This document shows, in pieces, positions 1 through 12,098 of a DNA stretch of 64,000 nucleotides. Each line of letters begins with the position of its first letter. Within the stretch, counting starts at the first letter, position 1. Location of the stretch: contig JAPJBO010000233.1 of NCBI GenBank assembly GCA_030068145.1, positions 124,001 to 188,000 on the forward strand, in the 5' to 3' direction. The DNA comes from Diplonema papillatum. Its lineage: Eukaryota > Euglenozoa > Diplonemea > Diplonemida > Diplonemidae. The notes under the pieces were generated by a model. It searched no databases. It saw only the letters and a program-made list of their open reading frames with translations, and was not told the origin of the DNA. Both the position numbers and the translations under genes were made by a program.

Positions 1-53
1 CAACAGGGAGCGGGTTCCCCCCACAGCACCCCCCCATCCAACACGACACCCAC

Positions 54-1328
54 ATGCAGGTCGAGGAGGCAGAGGCGACGAGGAAGGCCACCCTCAAGCC
101 ACTCGAAGCAGGCAGGGTGGGCACGGCATCATCGCGCGACGGCTGGCGATGCGCACCACCGAGGGCAGCCCCGTCCGAGCCGTACAGGCAAAGACAGCAG
201 TCGGCGGGGACCAGGCGGGACCCGTTGGGGGTCGAGGACACGCCATCCTCGTCGGTCGTGCCGCCGCTGCCACCGGTCGTCCCAACCCCGAAGCCGCAGG
301 TCCGCAAGGGGGAGACCGCCCCGGCCACCTCGAAGCCCCTGGATCCCCCCGGAAAAGGCCGACCCCCACCAAAAAAGCAAGGGCTACCAAAAGGCCTCAA
401 TCCACACACACAGGCGCTCAAGCTGCAGGCAGCCGCGAAAACCCCCCAGCCCCCCGAAAAACGCCAACCACCCCCCCAAAAACGAGAGCTCCCCCCCCCG
501 AAAAACGCCTCAGCATCAGAAACAAACCCGCAGGCACCCCCCCAAAAACGAGAGCTCCCCCCCCCGAAAAACGCCCAAGCATCCGAAACAAACCCACAGG
601 CACCCCCCCAAAAACGAGAGCTCCCCCCCCCGAAAAACGCCTCAGCACCAGAAACAAACCCGCAGGCACCTCCCCCAAAACGAGAGCCACTCCCCCCGAA
701 AAACGCACCAGCACCAGAAACAAACCCGCAGGCACTCAAGAGAAAAGACCCCCCGGTGGGACTGAGCAACCCACAACTCTTGAAAAAACCGCGCCCCCCG
801 GGGGACGACCAGCCACCACCGCCCCCCCCGAAAAAGGCTCCCTCCCCCCCAGAAATAATAATAATCGCCGCCCATCAGCCACCGCCCCGGCTGAAGCGAA
901 AAGACCCCCCCTGCTCCATACTCCTGGGTGAGAAATACTGCCCCAAAAAAGCCCGCCCTCAGGACCCCAGCCTGAGCAAGAGCGCCCAAAACACCCAGGT
1001 GCAGCAGCAACCTCACCCGAGGCACTCTCCCAGACCGGTCGCAAGCCGGTCGCTTGTGGAGGGTGTCTCCCCGAGTGAGTTGAGCGGCGTGATCGTACCC
1101 TTGCCACAGTCTGCCGGTTCAACCGGACTCGCCCAGACTGGACGATCACCAGGTACCCCAACGACCGTAGAAAAACGGAATTGGGGACCGCCAAGCCGCG
1201 CCACAGCGAGCGCAGGGGTTCCGACGCAAGATCCGGCTAGCCACCGGGCACCCCTGCGGCAGACAGCGCAAGGACTGGCCAAGTCCCGCGTGGAGGGTGG
1301 CCCCTCCATCGCGCCGCGTACACGGTGA
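54..1328 (+). CDS. Proline/lysine-rich repeat ORF, function unknown
   Basis: Open frame of 424 codons from the first ATG, also open upstream to the window edge, so it may start outside. The centre (about 470-735) holds four 66-bp tandem repeats, each giving 22 residues rich in Pro, Lys and Glu with a core like KRELPPPKNA; the repeat length keeps the frame. The rest is rich in Pro, Ser, Arg and Lys. No domain, membrane segment or signal peptide is visible. The long C-runs also open frames on the other strand, so base composition alone could explain the ORF. In-frame repeats are the only positive evidence for coding. It could equally be a low-complexity leader of a mobile element. It is also one of few candidates on the plus strand. 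Confidence 0.3.
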   Translation: MQVEEAEATRKATLKPLEAGRVGTASSRDGWRCAPPRAAPSEPYRQRQQSAGTRRDPLGVEDTPSSSVVPPLPPVVPTPKPQVRKGETAPATSKPLDPPGKGRPPPKKQGLPKGLNPHTQALKLQAAAKTPQPPEKRQPPPQKRELPPPKNASASETNPQAPPQKRELPPPKNAQASETNPQAPPQKRELPPPKNASAPETNPQAPPPKREPLPPKNAPAPETNPQALKRKDPPVGLSNPQLLKKPRPPGDDQPPPPPPKKAPSPPEIIIIAAHQPPPRLKRKDPPCSILLGEKYCPKKARPQDPSLSKSAQNTQVQQQPHPRHSPRPVASRSLVEGVSPSELSGVIVPLPQSAGSTGLAQTGRSPGTPTTVEKRNWGPPSRATASAGVPTQDPASHRAPLRQTAQGLAKSRVEGGPSIAPRTR

Positions 1329-1367
1329 GAACCGTGGGTAGCACCCTCTGCATCTCTCGAATCTCTG

Positions 1368-1603
1368 AGTTAGGTGGTTTTAGAGTTAAAGTTTGCTTGA
1401 AATACCGGGGTTTTAGGGTCTCCGTGTGACCGTTCATGAATGGGTTCTCTTAGAGCAAGAAAGGGCTTTTTGGTTACGGATTCTATATTTAGTGCATGCT
1501 TTCGTTATGGGTTATGGCTAGCCATATCCGGGACTGTTTGTGACCGACACCAAGTACATTCCTTCGTGGAGTGTAATCTTGGGCCCCCCACGTTCTACAA
1601 GTT
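1368..1603 (-). repeat. Poly(A)-tailed dispersed repeat, family RepA
   Basis: Read on the minus strand this unit ends in ACTCTAAAA after a conserved block; on the plus strand it begins TTTTAGAGTTAAAG and continues through TTTAGGGTCTCCGTGTGAC. Related copies lie at 14632, 31767, 46822, 57950 and 58350, with different 5' ends and a shared A-rich 3' end, as expected of a retroposon (SINE or short LINE tail). This copy and the 31767 copy share the same far end (ACGTTCTACAAGTT), suggesting a full unit of about 235 bp. Family name is mine. Confidence 0.6.
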
Positions 1604-1828
1604 GAGCAGGGGTTGCCTTGTAGCCCGTACCGGTCTGTTGTCCGCGTTTTTATGTATTTTCTCGTAGAGTAGTGCTTGGGTTTCGCGACACTTGCGGTGC
1701 TTCACGTGGTGCGGGTTGCTTCCGCCCTAATATAAGGTTTTTTTTGGGTAGATTTGCTGGGTAAAACTGTTCGTTGCTCGCCACAGTTAAGGCACTCTGG
1801 GCACACTGGGTACCCGTGGTTAGTGAGG

Positions 1829-2332
1829 TTATTCGTCTGATGTAGTCGTCGTTGCTGTGCGTCGTTTACAGTGCTTCTTTTTACACCAGGGCTTATGGTG
1901 GCGTAGACTTTTGAAGCGTGGTTTCCCCACGGTTCGTCCGTCGCTGTGACAGTAGGGACATCTATCTCGTTTCTGGGTGGTGCTTCGCAGCGTTGTTTCT
2001 GTTTGTGACCTAGTTCTGGGTGGTTTCTTCTTGCAGTAACGTAGGTGCGTCCGTAATCCTTGTTTTCCCTTCAGTTTGAGGCCGGTTGTTGTTGTGCGTG
2101 TGTGGCAGTGGGGACATCGTGAGTCGTCTTCACTGCTGGTCTCTGTTTCCGCGGTGGTACTGGAGGTCTGTGACGTGCCTGGTGTTGTGGGTGTCGTGTG
2201 GGGGGTGTGCTGTCGTGTCGTTGTGTGGGTGTGTCGGTAGATGTCTCGTCTCCGTTTTAGTGGGTAAGTCCCGACGGAAAAACGGACAGTCCCACACTCA
2301 CAAGTTTGGTCCGGCTTGTGGTCGTGCGTCAT
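1829..2332 (-). CDS. Small C2HC zinc-finger protein, unknown role
   Basis: 167-codon ORF starting at an ATG and ending in TAA. It contains two clear Cys2-His-Cys modules: CPHCHTR...LRTHLRYC near residues 72-102, and CPYCHSD...LRHHKPWC near residues 125-150, plus an N-terminal CEC. Basic and Thr-rich linkers join them. Just upstream on the coding strand is a run of about ten T followed by TGAG, which resembles a splice acceptor (cis or spliced-leader). Such paired fingers occur in nucleic-acid-binding host proteins and at the N-terminus of some LINEs; no reverse transcriptase or endonuclease follows in the window. The conserved spacing of both fingers makes real coding likely; the biological role is unknown. 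Confidence 0.5.
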   Translation of the reverse strand: MTHDHKPDQTCECGTVRFSVGTYPLKRRRDIYRHTHTTTRQHTPHTTPTTPGTSQTSSTTAETETSSEDDSRCPHCHTRTTTTGLKLKGKQGLRTHLRYCKKKPPRTRSQTETTLRSTTQKRDRCPYCHSDGRTVGKPRFKSLRHHKPWCKKKHCKRRTATTTTSDE

Positions 2333-4095
2333 GCATTTCCCCCCTCAGTTACCAAAAAAAAAATGACTTCCCTGCATGAGGGGAAAAAATACATCAATGT
2401 CATTTACCCGTCCCAGCTTCAGTCCAGTTCAACATCATTGCAAGTACGGTACCATAAAAAGGTGCACGGCCACGCACGGCTGTACACGGTGCAGTGCAGC
2501 CAAACGGCGCGCACGCGTGGGCAAGCGAGGGGGTAAAATTACGATGTTTTTCTCGGGAGCAACGGGGTAACAACCTTTGTACGGGTACAAGTGTTAGTTT
2601 TTTAGTTTTTCTCGTTTGGAATAGTACTAATCTTCTGAGATCTTCAAAAAAAAGTGCGCACGGCCGCACGGCATGCCGTGGGCACTCATCACTGCTAGTC
2701 TGACACAAGTTGTCAAACAGGAAACATACACCGTGAGAGTAGCTTTCTCAGGAAGTAGAAATTAAAACTCGAGCGCTAGCCCTACTTCCTGAACGTGGTT
2801 TCAGGTCGCAAATTGGCAAATGATCATGATCAGAAGGTTCCGTTTCCTGACACATTGCATGTGGCTAAAAGCGCGCGTGGTGCTTGCACCACGCGGTCTT
2901 TTTTGCACGGGGGAAAATCTCAGTTTAATGTTTAGGCAGAGCACTGCCTCTCATGCATGGTTGATGCTAGCATCAATTCTTCGAGGAAGATGTTGTCTAG
3001 GAAAGGGATGCAATATAGAAAATGGTAAAAAGGGGGAAGGAGGGGGTAAACCCCCCTGTTTGCTTGAGCTGGGTTCTCATTGCCCCCTCATCGTCTCTTG
3101 CATGCGTGCGTACAAATTTGCGATTTCGCTTTTTTATAGAGTTCATTTTTACGGGAGTTCCTTTTTTTTTGTGTTTTGCGTTTATTTAAAAAGGCGCCAT
3201 GAGTCCGGTTCACTCCCCCTCCCCGGGGCCAATACTTCGTCATTCAGGTTAAATCCCGGGGGGTGGTGCAGAGGCTACTTCTCATCGCCACCTCTCACCA
3301 GGGGACTTCATGTGGGGGGACTGAACTGTGTGAAGCTAGGGGTGTACTAGGATTTACAAGTGGATGCTGGCCCATGGCAAGACCCTGAATCCTAATGCAC
3401 GGTGAGGTCGAGAAAAAGAGGGTTTGCCCGGAAAGCGGCTGCCGTGAAGTTCTGGTTGGCTCGGTTAGGCTCGGTTACAGCTCAGCAGGTGTTGCGTTTT
3501 CATTGTGCATCATCATCGGAACAGCGGCTGTGGAACTTCGGTGTAAAAGAGCCGCGATCTGCCAGTGTTCACAAGGGGTCTATGTTCCGTACATGTCGGA
3601 GGGGCGAAAGTCTTAGTTTAACGTTTAGGCAGGTCACTGCCTCTCATGCATGTTTGATGCTGGGGGGGGTAAATGACAACGAAGTAGTCTGATATGTTCA
3701 TTTTGTGTTTTTTGTTGTGCAGTTTGTTAATACTCGCAAAGGGGATGTGTCAGTTAGACTTTTGGCGGATACCGGCATAGCGAAACGTCCCCTCGGAGGG
3801 ATGGCCTCGCCTTTTTCCGGAATTGATGAGTAAGGGCGCTGGAAGCTTTGATCAACATAATCGAGGTCAGCTTCAGGGTTTTTTCTCCTCAGTTTTCACT
3901 AAGGACCGACCCACATCACACTGCTAGTGACACGTGCAGTCGAAAAAAAAGTCGCCAAATCAATTTTTTGTTTCACCACGGGTTTGGTGTTGCTGGAAAA
4001 TACCCTGGTCAGCCTAGCAAAAAAAGAATAGGCGTGTGTTTGTTTGTACTGTGCCCCTAGTTGACTTCATCCTCGAGGATATCAGTCCGAGTAAG
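2333..4095. other. Gene-free stretch with short dispersed repeats
   Basis: No supported gene. Two copies of a short repeat (RepH, around TTTAGGCAG...CACTGCCTCTCATGCATG) lie at 2911-2975 and 3606-3661; partial relatives occur near 42843 and 61555. A motif around 2805-2850 (CAAATGATCATGATCAGAAG) recurs at 8236 and 33139. The hairpin-like GTGGTGCTTGCACCAC near 2875 recurs near 18815. Open frames here look accidental. Confidence 0.4.
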
Positions 4096-4099
4096 TGCC

Positions 4100-4240
4100 A
4101 TTTTTGTTTGTACGTGCCGGGGGAGGATTAGCCTGCTAGTGGATGATGAGGAGTGAATATGCTCGTTAGGCTCATCTTCTCCCAAACACTCTGCCAGCGT
4201 TCTCTTTCGTGTTTACAATACATTGTTACTACGAAGAAAG
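4100..4240. repeat. Dispersed repeat RepG, copy 1
   Basis: About 140 bp including GGAGGATTAGCCTGCTAGTG and GCAGCGTTCTCTTTCGTGT-like words matches 16778-16922 with scattered differences. It lies at the 3' side of the vWA gene remnant, so the end of that open frame runs into the repeat. Confidence 0.5.
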
Positions 4241-4259
4241 CGAAAGCAGTTTTCGAGTC

Positions 4260-5222
4260 CCCAAAATACCCTTTGGACCGAAGTTTCTTTCGGTGAAGCC
4301 AGGGCCCCCAAGCTGCCTGGGCGTCGCAGAACTGATTGAAAACCTGGAGCTGCAGCAGGTCCAATTGCACATTGACCAGGTGTTGGCTACGCGGGGCGGT
4401 GACCAAGGATGCCAATGATTCCTCGGCGGCCTGGTCAGCAGGCTGCTCCGTGGCAGTGCTCCGGACGACAACTCCCAACACGTGCGCCCCGGCTGCTGCG
4501 AGCTTCTGCAGCGCCGGCGTGGATGCGTCAACATCCTCGATCGCGCTCGCTGCAAAGACCAGCACGATTTTCCGCCGCCCGTCGCTCGGCGCTGCGGACA
4601 GCAAGTCCCCTGCTGCATCAAGCGCCGCGGAGATGAAAGCGCCCTGGCTCATAACGTTATTAGACTGCCACGAGAGATCGTTATCGCAACTCGGGGAAGT
4701 ATCCACTGAGCGCAGGTTCCCCCGGAGTCTTCATGGAATCACTGCCAGGGGCGGTTCCACTGAACTGCACAAATGCGAACCTCGTTGTCCCGGCAGGGTA
4801 CAACGAGCTATTATCTCCAGCCCTCGCTTGATCGCCGGCCAGAGAAGCCATCGGGGCCCAGTCAGCCAGCATGTTGACCAGGCGCGCGTACCCGCTGGTG
4901 TGGTTCCCGAAGGTTGCGTTCATTGCGGAAGAGCCCTCAACCAACACCACGATGTCCATTGTCGAACACGCAGTGTACCTCTTGTCAACACACCACGAAT
5001 CCGTCGCGAGACAATTCTGAGAATACGTTTCGCAGGAATACAAGTAATCACTGCAATACCGTGCTATGCAATTCCCAAAATCCCAGTCGCACTCCGGATT
5101 TATGCATGCCGGCTTGCTCGAAGCCGCGTCGCATTGCGACACTAGCCTTCGGCATCTGCAAACGCGATGTCCGACTGTACGGCGGAGACAAACAAGGCAA
5201 GTAGAAGTGCCCGCGCCGTCCT
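4260..5222 (-). pseudogene. Secreted von Willebrand A-domain protein, interrupted
   Basis: Two open stretches on the minus strand cover one vWA fold. The first (5142-4681) has a Cys-rich lead (about 10 Cys in 60 residues) and then DIVVLVEGSSAMN, the position of the metal-site DxSxS strand. The second (4706-4128) carries the later half, with ISAALDAAGDLLSAAP and RRKIVLVFAAS. They lie in different frames and meet near 4681-4706, so this host gene has a frameshift or a very small unrecognised intron. A third frame at about 5225-5146 reads like a signal peptide (RALLLALFVSAVQS) directly before the Cys-rich part. The metal-site Asp is replaced by Glu. No clear start codon was found. Adhesive or ligand-binding surface protein is the family expectation; here it is probably broken. 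Confidence 0.55.
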
Positions 5223-5483
5223 TGCTCGTTTAGAAATGCTTCCTTTATTAGGTTGTCTGGTTGGGTTGGTGGTTGCCAAACGATTAAGGGCCTGACCAAG
5301 CACCACCTGTGCGAAGGCAGACTATCTTCCGAGGCTAGAGGTATGATAACAAGCCGACCTCGCTTTTTTTAGGGTCCGGGGGCGGTGCCCGACAGCACAT
5401 TTGCGTAGTGTCAAACACAGTGCTCCCGCTAACCTCACTTTTCTTTTTCTTTTGGTGAGGAATTTGAAAACCTGCTTGGGCTT

Positions 5484-5598
5484 TTTGTGTTTCCGGCGAT
5501 ATTCGCTCAGTCAGTTGCCTGTGACGGCGTTCATTGAGTTGTTTGAATTAGTTCACTTACAGTAGCTGCTTATCTGCTGCGATGGTCTGCGGTTTCCA
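5484..5598. repeat. 115-bp direct repeat, left copy
   Basis: Nearly identical to 6117-6231 (I see only two or three differences), the pair enclosing about 520 bp. The unit contains TGCCTGTGACGGCGTTCATT; a shorter relative of that word lies near 14887 and 47010. A further partial echo (GATCTGCTGC...GCGATGGCGGAGCTG) lies near 5815-5865. It looks like a local duplication or ends of a small element; no coding content is seen between the copies. Confidence 0.55.
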
Positions 5599-6116
5599 AA
5601 GCGGAGCGATGGCGGAGCTGCGGGCGAGTGCGGGGGAGGCTGATTTTGATCCATGGTTTGCGCGAACTTCTGTTGCCTAAGGATGATGCAGGTTGGGAGG
5701 TGTGCTGATTCATGAGTGGGTTGAGGGAACGGTGATTGGGTCGGAGCGTATGTATGGGGCTGAGAAACGGTTGCTCGGCCAGGAGAGGGGTTTGAACACG
5801 GGGGTCTATCTGCTGCTGATCTGCTGCAGTGGACTGCGAGTGGCAGAGCGTAGCGATGGCGGAGCTGAGGGGATGTTTGCAGGCTGGTACACGGGAGGGT
5901 TGGTGATGATGATGTGCAGGATGTCCGCTGTTGGCGGGGAGTTTGGAGGACTCGGAGGATTCTTGACGCGCAAGGGTGTTGGGGGAAGTTGGGTACCGCG
6001 AGAGTAGTACTTCTTGGGGTGTTGGGATTGCTTGGCCGGGGTGTTGGGAACGAACGCGGTGTGTCTACTGCTTCATCATGTTGTTGCCGGTTGAGGGGTT
6101 GCTGCCGCTGTCTTCT

Positions 6117-6231
6117 TTTTTGTGTTTCCGGCGATATTCGCTCAGTCAGTTGCCTGTGACGGCGTTCATTGAGTTGTTTGAACTAGTTCACTTACAGTAG
6201 CTGCTGATCTGCTGCGATGGTCTGCGGTTTC
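6117..6231. repeat. 115-bp direct repeat, right copy
   Basis: Partner of 5484-5598. It is followed by a run of about 14 T. Confidence 0.55.
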
Positions 6232-7090
6232 TTTTTTTTTTTTGCGCTCCAGCCGGGGACCAGCCCCTGTGGCAGCCCCAGACTTCTGCCCGCCAGCCCA
6301 CCATGCCCAGCAGAGAGTAGACCGTGATGCAGTGCTTTGGCTACACGACACCACCAACGGGAAAAATGTGAGGAATTCCTCACCCTCCCCCAAGATTTCC
6401 GTCCGGACCTTGGACGGGGTATCCGAAGGGTCCGTCCTCTGTCCAAGCCGGACAAGGTTGTGACAATCCAGGGAACATCGAACAGCACCATTAGGCACAA
6501 GCAGGGCTTACGCTCCGTTTTTGGTCTCAGAGAAAATACGTGTGGTCCACGTGTGGGCGCTTAAGGTTCGAGGGGGAAAAACCCCTTTCCCCTTATGTGC
6601 GACGGCAAAGAAAAAATAGCGTCGCTACTGGACTTGCCGACACCTGGCTGTGCGGCCTTGACCACTAGTGGGCCTAGACTCCCCTGCACGTGGACCAATA
6701 AATCAAAATCCACATGTGGTACCTGTGGATCCACATGTGGGGGAACAAAATCCAAAAAGAATTAACGTGTGGAAATCCACACGTTCCACACGTGGAGCGT
6801 AAGCCCTGGGCACAAGGCAAAATGAATATACACAGGAGCAGATGAGTATACTTGTTTCCAGGCAAAATGAATATACACAGGAGCAGATCAGTATACTTGT
6901 TTCCAGCAGGGCGCATTCTACTTCTCTCTCGCTCACTGGGTTGCGTATCGCCATCAGCTGATCGAGCGGAGCTGCTGCATCGAACTACACAACACGAAAT
7001 GCAAGGGCCGGTCGACGAGTTGCCGTCGCCATACTATCGAGGTGACCGAGATTGGCTAGCTTGACCCGCTGTTCGCCTACCCTAATTCCC
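6232..7090. other. Gene-free stretch with palindrome cluster and short duplication
   Basis: No supported gene. 6700-6805 is packed with self-complementary words built on CCACATGTGG and CCACACGTGG. Immediately after, a unit containing GGCAAAATGAATATACACAG is present twice in tandem (about 6816-6905). Confidence 0.45.
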
Positions 7091-7092
7091 CC

Positions 7093-7371
7093 TCACCCGT
7101 TGCAGCCACGGTAGTCCACTATACTACTGTCAAAAGCTAGAAGCTCTTGCGGGCTTGCACCGACTTGAAATCGTGTGCTATCCTTCGGTTGACTTGATTC
7201 ATCATCAATCACACAACGCTGCTGTAGCGTTGGTTCAAGTATCCACCTCGACCCTGCGGCTTTAAAGGCCACAGGCTGAGCTAAACGCCAAGAAAACGCA
7301 CGGGGACACGCATACTTTGCAAACACTTGGCCGCGCAACGCGGCAAAACGAAACAGGAACGATTGGAACAT
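7093..7371 (-). CDS. Hypothetical 92-residue exon
   Basis: ATG-started open frame with protein-like composition: a hydrophobic, basic N-terminus (FQSFLFRFAALRGQVF) that could be a mitochondrial or signal-type lead, then a mixed hydrophilic part containing QELLAFDSSIVDY. The frame closes at TGA, but the same place reads AACGGGTGAGG, a good GT donor, so this may be a first exon. Upstream of the ATG on the coding strand is a pyrimidine-rich tract (CTTCCTTTTTCG) followed by TTCAG a few bases before the ATG, the layout of a spliced-leader acceptor in Euglenozoa. I do not recognise the family. Confidence 0.35.
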   Translation of the reverse strand: MFQSFLFRFAALRGQVFAKYACPRAFSWRLAQPVAFKAAGSRWILEPTLQQRCVIDDESSQPKDSTRFQVGASPQELLAFDSSIVDYRGCNG

Positions 7372-7442
7372 GACAAGGCTGAACCACGGCACGAAAAAGG
7401 AAGTCCGCCAAAGAGACTAGGAAAGGGCGCCTGAGGACCATG

Positions 7443-7828
7443 ATATATAGTAGGAGGAGTGGTGCGTGTGTGGTCCTTTTTAAGATGGATTGTGTCTGGC
7501 GCTCTCTCTTCCTTGGGATTGCCGCCCGAGGGAACCGGCTGTGAGCCGAAACTCGACGCCGGTCTCTCCGGATTGCACCAGGAGAGAACTTCGCGGCTCG
7601 TGTACCGAGCGAAACTAAGGCGGCGGGTCTGTCACTTGGGCAACAACCAGGAACACACTGGTAGTGCTTTGTGATCCGCCGCGAAGTTCTCTCCTGGTGC
7701 AGTCCGGAGAGACCGGCGTCGAGTTTCGGCTCACAAGCCGGTTCCCTCCGGCGGCAACCCTAAGGGAGAGAGAGCACCAGGCACAATCCATCTTAAAAAG
7801 GACCACACACCGTGAGCTATAGTATCCT
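7443..7828. repeat. Long foldback element (about 127-nt arms)
   Basis: 7470-7597 and 7679-7803 are near-perfect reverse complements with an 82-nt loop. The element is flanked on both sides by TATAGTA, a candidate 7-bp target duplication. It resembles a foldback or MITE-like DNA transposon, or a captured inverted duplication. The arms contain pieces of open frame on both strands, which I take as accidental. A transcript would form one long double-stranded stem. It lies just upstream of the small exon at 7093-7371. Confidence 0.7.
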
Positions 7829-9548
<1,720 letters not shown>

Positions 9549-9550
9549 AA

Positions 9551-11110
9551 TTAAGGCTTCACCTTCCGGCACTTCGCCGGAATGTCGATGGCGGCCTGCC
9601 CGTCGGTGAACGCCGGGAACTTGGGGAACGGGTGCGCCTCTGTGTTGAAGACCCAGCAGTCCAGATCGAGGGCGGAGTCGTCGGCAAACAGGAGGTACAG
9701 GTACTTGAGCGTTTCGCCCGTGAAAAAGGTGTCCATGTGCCCCGTGTGTCTAGGCTTCGCCACGTTCACGTCCGCGACTTCGCTGTACCCGGACGCGGCG
9801 CACGTGGAGCAGACCCGGCAGTGCTTTTCAATCGCTTGGTAGATGCTCCAGCCCCAGTCGCGGTACTTCTGATCCTTCGTGACTCTCCACAGGTAGAACA
9901 GAGACTCGACCGTCTCCGGGCGCAGGCCGTAGTTCGGTCGGGTGGTCCGCACGTTCCCGTCGGGGTTGACGTAGACCACGTCCGGAGAGAGGCCGAGGGT
10001 GGTGTTCTTGTACAGGTTGTAGCAGAACTCCGCGATTCCCTGGGCGGCCTTCATGTGCCGCCGCGCCATCTCATCCGGAACCGACGCCGACCCGAGCGCG
10101 AGCATGCCGGGGACGAAACACGCCAGATGCTCGAATTCCCGCGTGATGCCCGAGATACGGCCTTCGCGGTTGAGGGTCCCGGCGGCTACGAACATTTCGC
10201 TGCTGCCGGGCCACAGCGGGATGGTCAGGTCGTTGACAATGCGCTCTGCGGCTTTCATGTACGCCGTCTGGAACTGTGCCTCGGCCGACCCGGTGAGGAG
10301 GAACAGCTTGAGCAGGTATTCGTAGTAGCTGTCCGAGTACGATCCGAGGTTCACGTTCCCGGAGAACCTCGACCCGTCGAACTTGTTGCCGACCATGCCT
10401 CCGCTCGAATCCTTGAGGATTTTGTCGAAGATCCGCATCGCGAACGTATCGTACGTCCGATTCCCCGAAGCGTGCGTCAAATACCGGTACTCCAGCTGCA
10501 CCGACCCGCCTTCGGCGAGGTACGTGCCGTAGCCGTCGTTCGCCCGGCGCGTTTTCGGGTTGTACGCGTGTTTCACGACACCGCCCGGTGCCACCTGCGG
10601 CGAGTACGCCGGGATCATCTGATCCGCCGCGCTGACCGCGAGCCGGAGCACCTTCGGGTCCTCCGACAGGGCATAAGCGCTCAGCAGGCCGCCGAGGACT
10701 CTGATGGTGGTTTCGAACAAGCCGACGTTGCCCGACGGGTTGAAGTCGAAGTACCGCGTTAAATGGGCGATCCCTTCGTCGAATTCCGCGTGCATCCCAG
10801 CGAGGTACTACGTGTCCAGGGAGTCGACGAGGGTGACCATCTGCTTGTTCGTCTTGTCCCAGTTGAATCCCTTGAGACCTACCGGATCAAGCTCGTCGTT
10901 CCCGTACGCATACTTTCGGTACGCGCCCCATACAGTCTGCAGCGTCTTCTTCACCGCCTGCTCCCTCCCGGAGTTGACGTCCGGCACGGTCGGACAAGGG
11001 GGCGGCCTGGTGGAAGCGCTCTCGTTGCCGAGCTTTCCCTCGGCGTGCGCGAGCTGCCGCCGGAGGGACGCGATTTCCGCGTTCAGCCGGAGGACGTTCT
11101 GCTCCCGCAC
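9551..11110 (-). CDS. Class I alpha-mannosidase (GH47), one in-frame UAG
   Basis: GH47 enzymes remove alpha-1,2-mannose from N-glycans in ER and Golgi, or recognise misfolded glycoproteins (EDEM type). The fold is complete: WGAYRKYAYGNDEL, then VDSLDT, LFETTIRVLGGLLSAY, EFEHLACFVPGMLALG, LRPETVESLFYLWR, and the C-terminal [11 protein letters not shown] and FNTEAHPF with the usual calcium-binding Thr. The acidic residues normally required are present. An N-terminal coiled-coil stem (about 30 residues, NVLRLNAEIASLRRQL) fits a type II Golgi or ER protein, but no clear membrane anchor is seen. Two oddities: a TAG at 10808-10810 falls in frame between LDT and YLAGM, where the family has Leu, and another TAG precedes the stem at 11120-11122. 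Either the gene is recently inactivated, or the stop is bypassed. TAA ends it; GAAGGTGAAG just before could also be a donor. Confidence 0.8.
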
Positions 11111-11865
11111 CGCGGACCGCTAGCTCATTTGCCCGACGAGCCCGTACACGAACCATGCTGTGTCTGATCTAAGCAAAGGCTTCGACACGTGCGTGGTCGC
11201 CAATACCAGTGCGCAGAGCCGTCTGCGGCCTCGTTCATGGCTGAAGCTGACTTCAGGATGGCACACAATTCCCCCCTCTAGCATTGAGTTCTGTACGGTG
11301 CAAGTGCCATCAAGGCAGTCGAGCACTGTTCACGGGCTAGTGTTACGTTATGACGTTGTCCGTCGGGAGAGTCAACGATGATGAGGATGAGGTCAAACTG
11401 GTCATTTCCAAGTCAAGTTCCATTCCCGCTCGCTTTCGCGGTGCGGACTTTCTCGGTCGTGCGTCGTCCCACTGTGTTCGCTTCGATCTTCGTGCCTTCC
11501 CTGTCGGGATGCGGGCTTAGAGGACTCCTGCAGGGGTCGCTCCGCCCCCTCCTGGGATGGCGTGCGCCCCCATTGGCATCTTTTGAGTGCAGAGAGAGTT
11601 ACATGAAACCACATGGAATCGCCAGTGCGCTCTCTCACGGGGCTAGGTTATTTTTGTGTCGTTTAACAGCGCCCCGTGCATCAACAGCACCGGTGCGACA
11701 CTGTTTGGTTACACTCCGCATTTCCCCCCCCGGCACTCCGATTCTACGGTTTACCTCCGCTATACCCCAGGAAGCGAAAAAGGGAAAATATTCGGGTCGC
11801 TCTTGGCCAGGCAGCTAGCAGCAAACGAGCGTCGCAAACGCGTCGTGAACACGACGGGTGATCTT
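11111..11865. other. Stretch upstream of the mannosidase, no clear gene
   Basis: The first exon or promoter of the mannosidase should lie here, but I cannot identify it. The mannosidase frame stays open upstream of the TAG at 11120 to about 11326 without a convincing membrane segment. Confidence 0.3.
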
Positions 11866-11867
11866 TC

Positions 11868-12098
11868 CGCTGAAAATACTCGAGGGACTGCCTTGTGCTC
11901 ATTTCGAAGGAGGCTAGAGGGGGAGAAAATAATACAACTACAAAGTGGGTCTTTTTTGTTGAACGCTTACGCCCGCCACTAAACCCATTTACCTGTGTTT
12001 CGTGTGGGCTACATCACATTTACCTCCTTTGATCTATCGCAACTGGCAGTCTCCTCAAGCATTTCTTACAAAGCAGGTGCTTATACAAAAAAAGTAGG
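11868..12098 (+). repeat. Poly(A)-tailed repeat, family RepB
   Basis: Unit begins AAATACTCGAGGGACTGC and ends AAGCAGGTGCTTATAC followed by A7. Further copies are at 22437, 38250 (partial), 57762 (partial), 58678 and 59207 (partial). Length about 230 bp. A-tail and plus-strand orientation fit a SINE-like retroposon. Its head and tail are shared with RepC, whose body differs. Confidence 0.65.

Noticed and set aside
1380-1440. Telomere-like TTTTAGGGT in RepA
   Set aside because: Single occurrence per repeat copy, no tandem telomeric units.
5484-6231. Small element with 115-bp terminal direct repeats
   Set aside because: No primer site, tract or target duplication seen; a third partial echo inside favours simple local duplication.
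10808-11122. General reassignment of UAG to an amino acid
   Set aside because: The 1195- and 923-codon frames contain no UAG.
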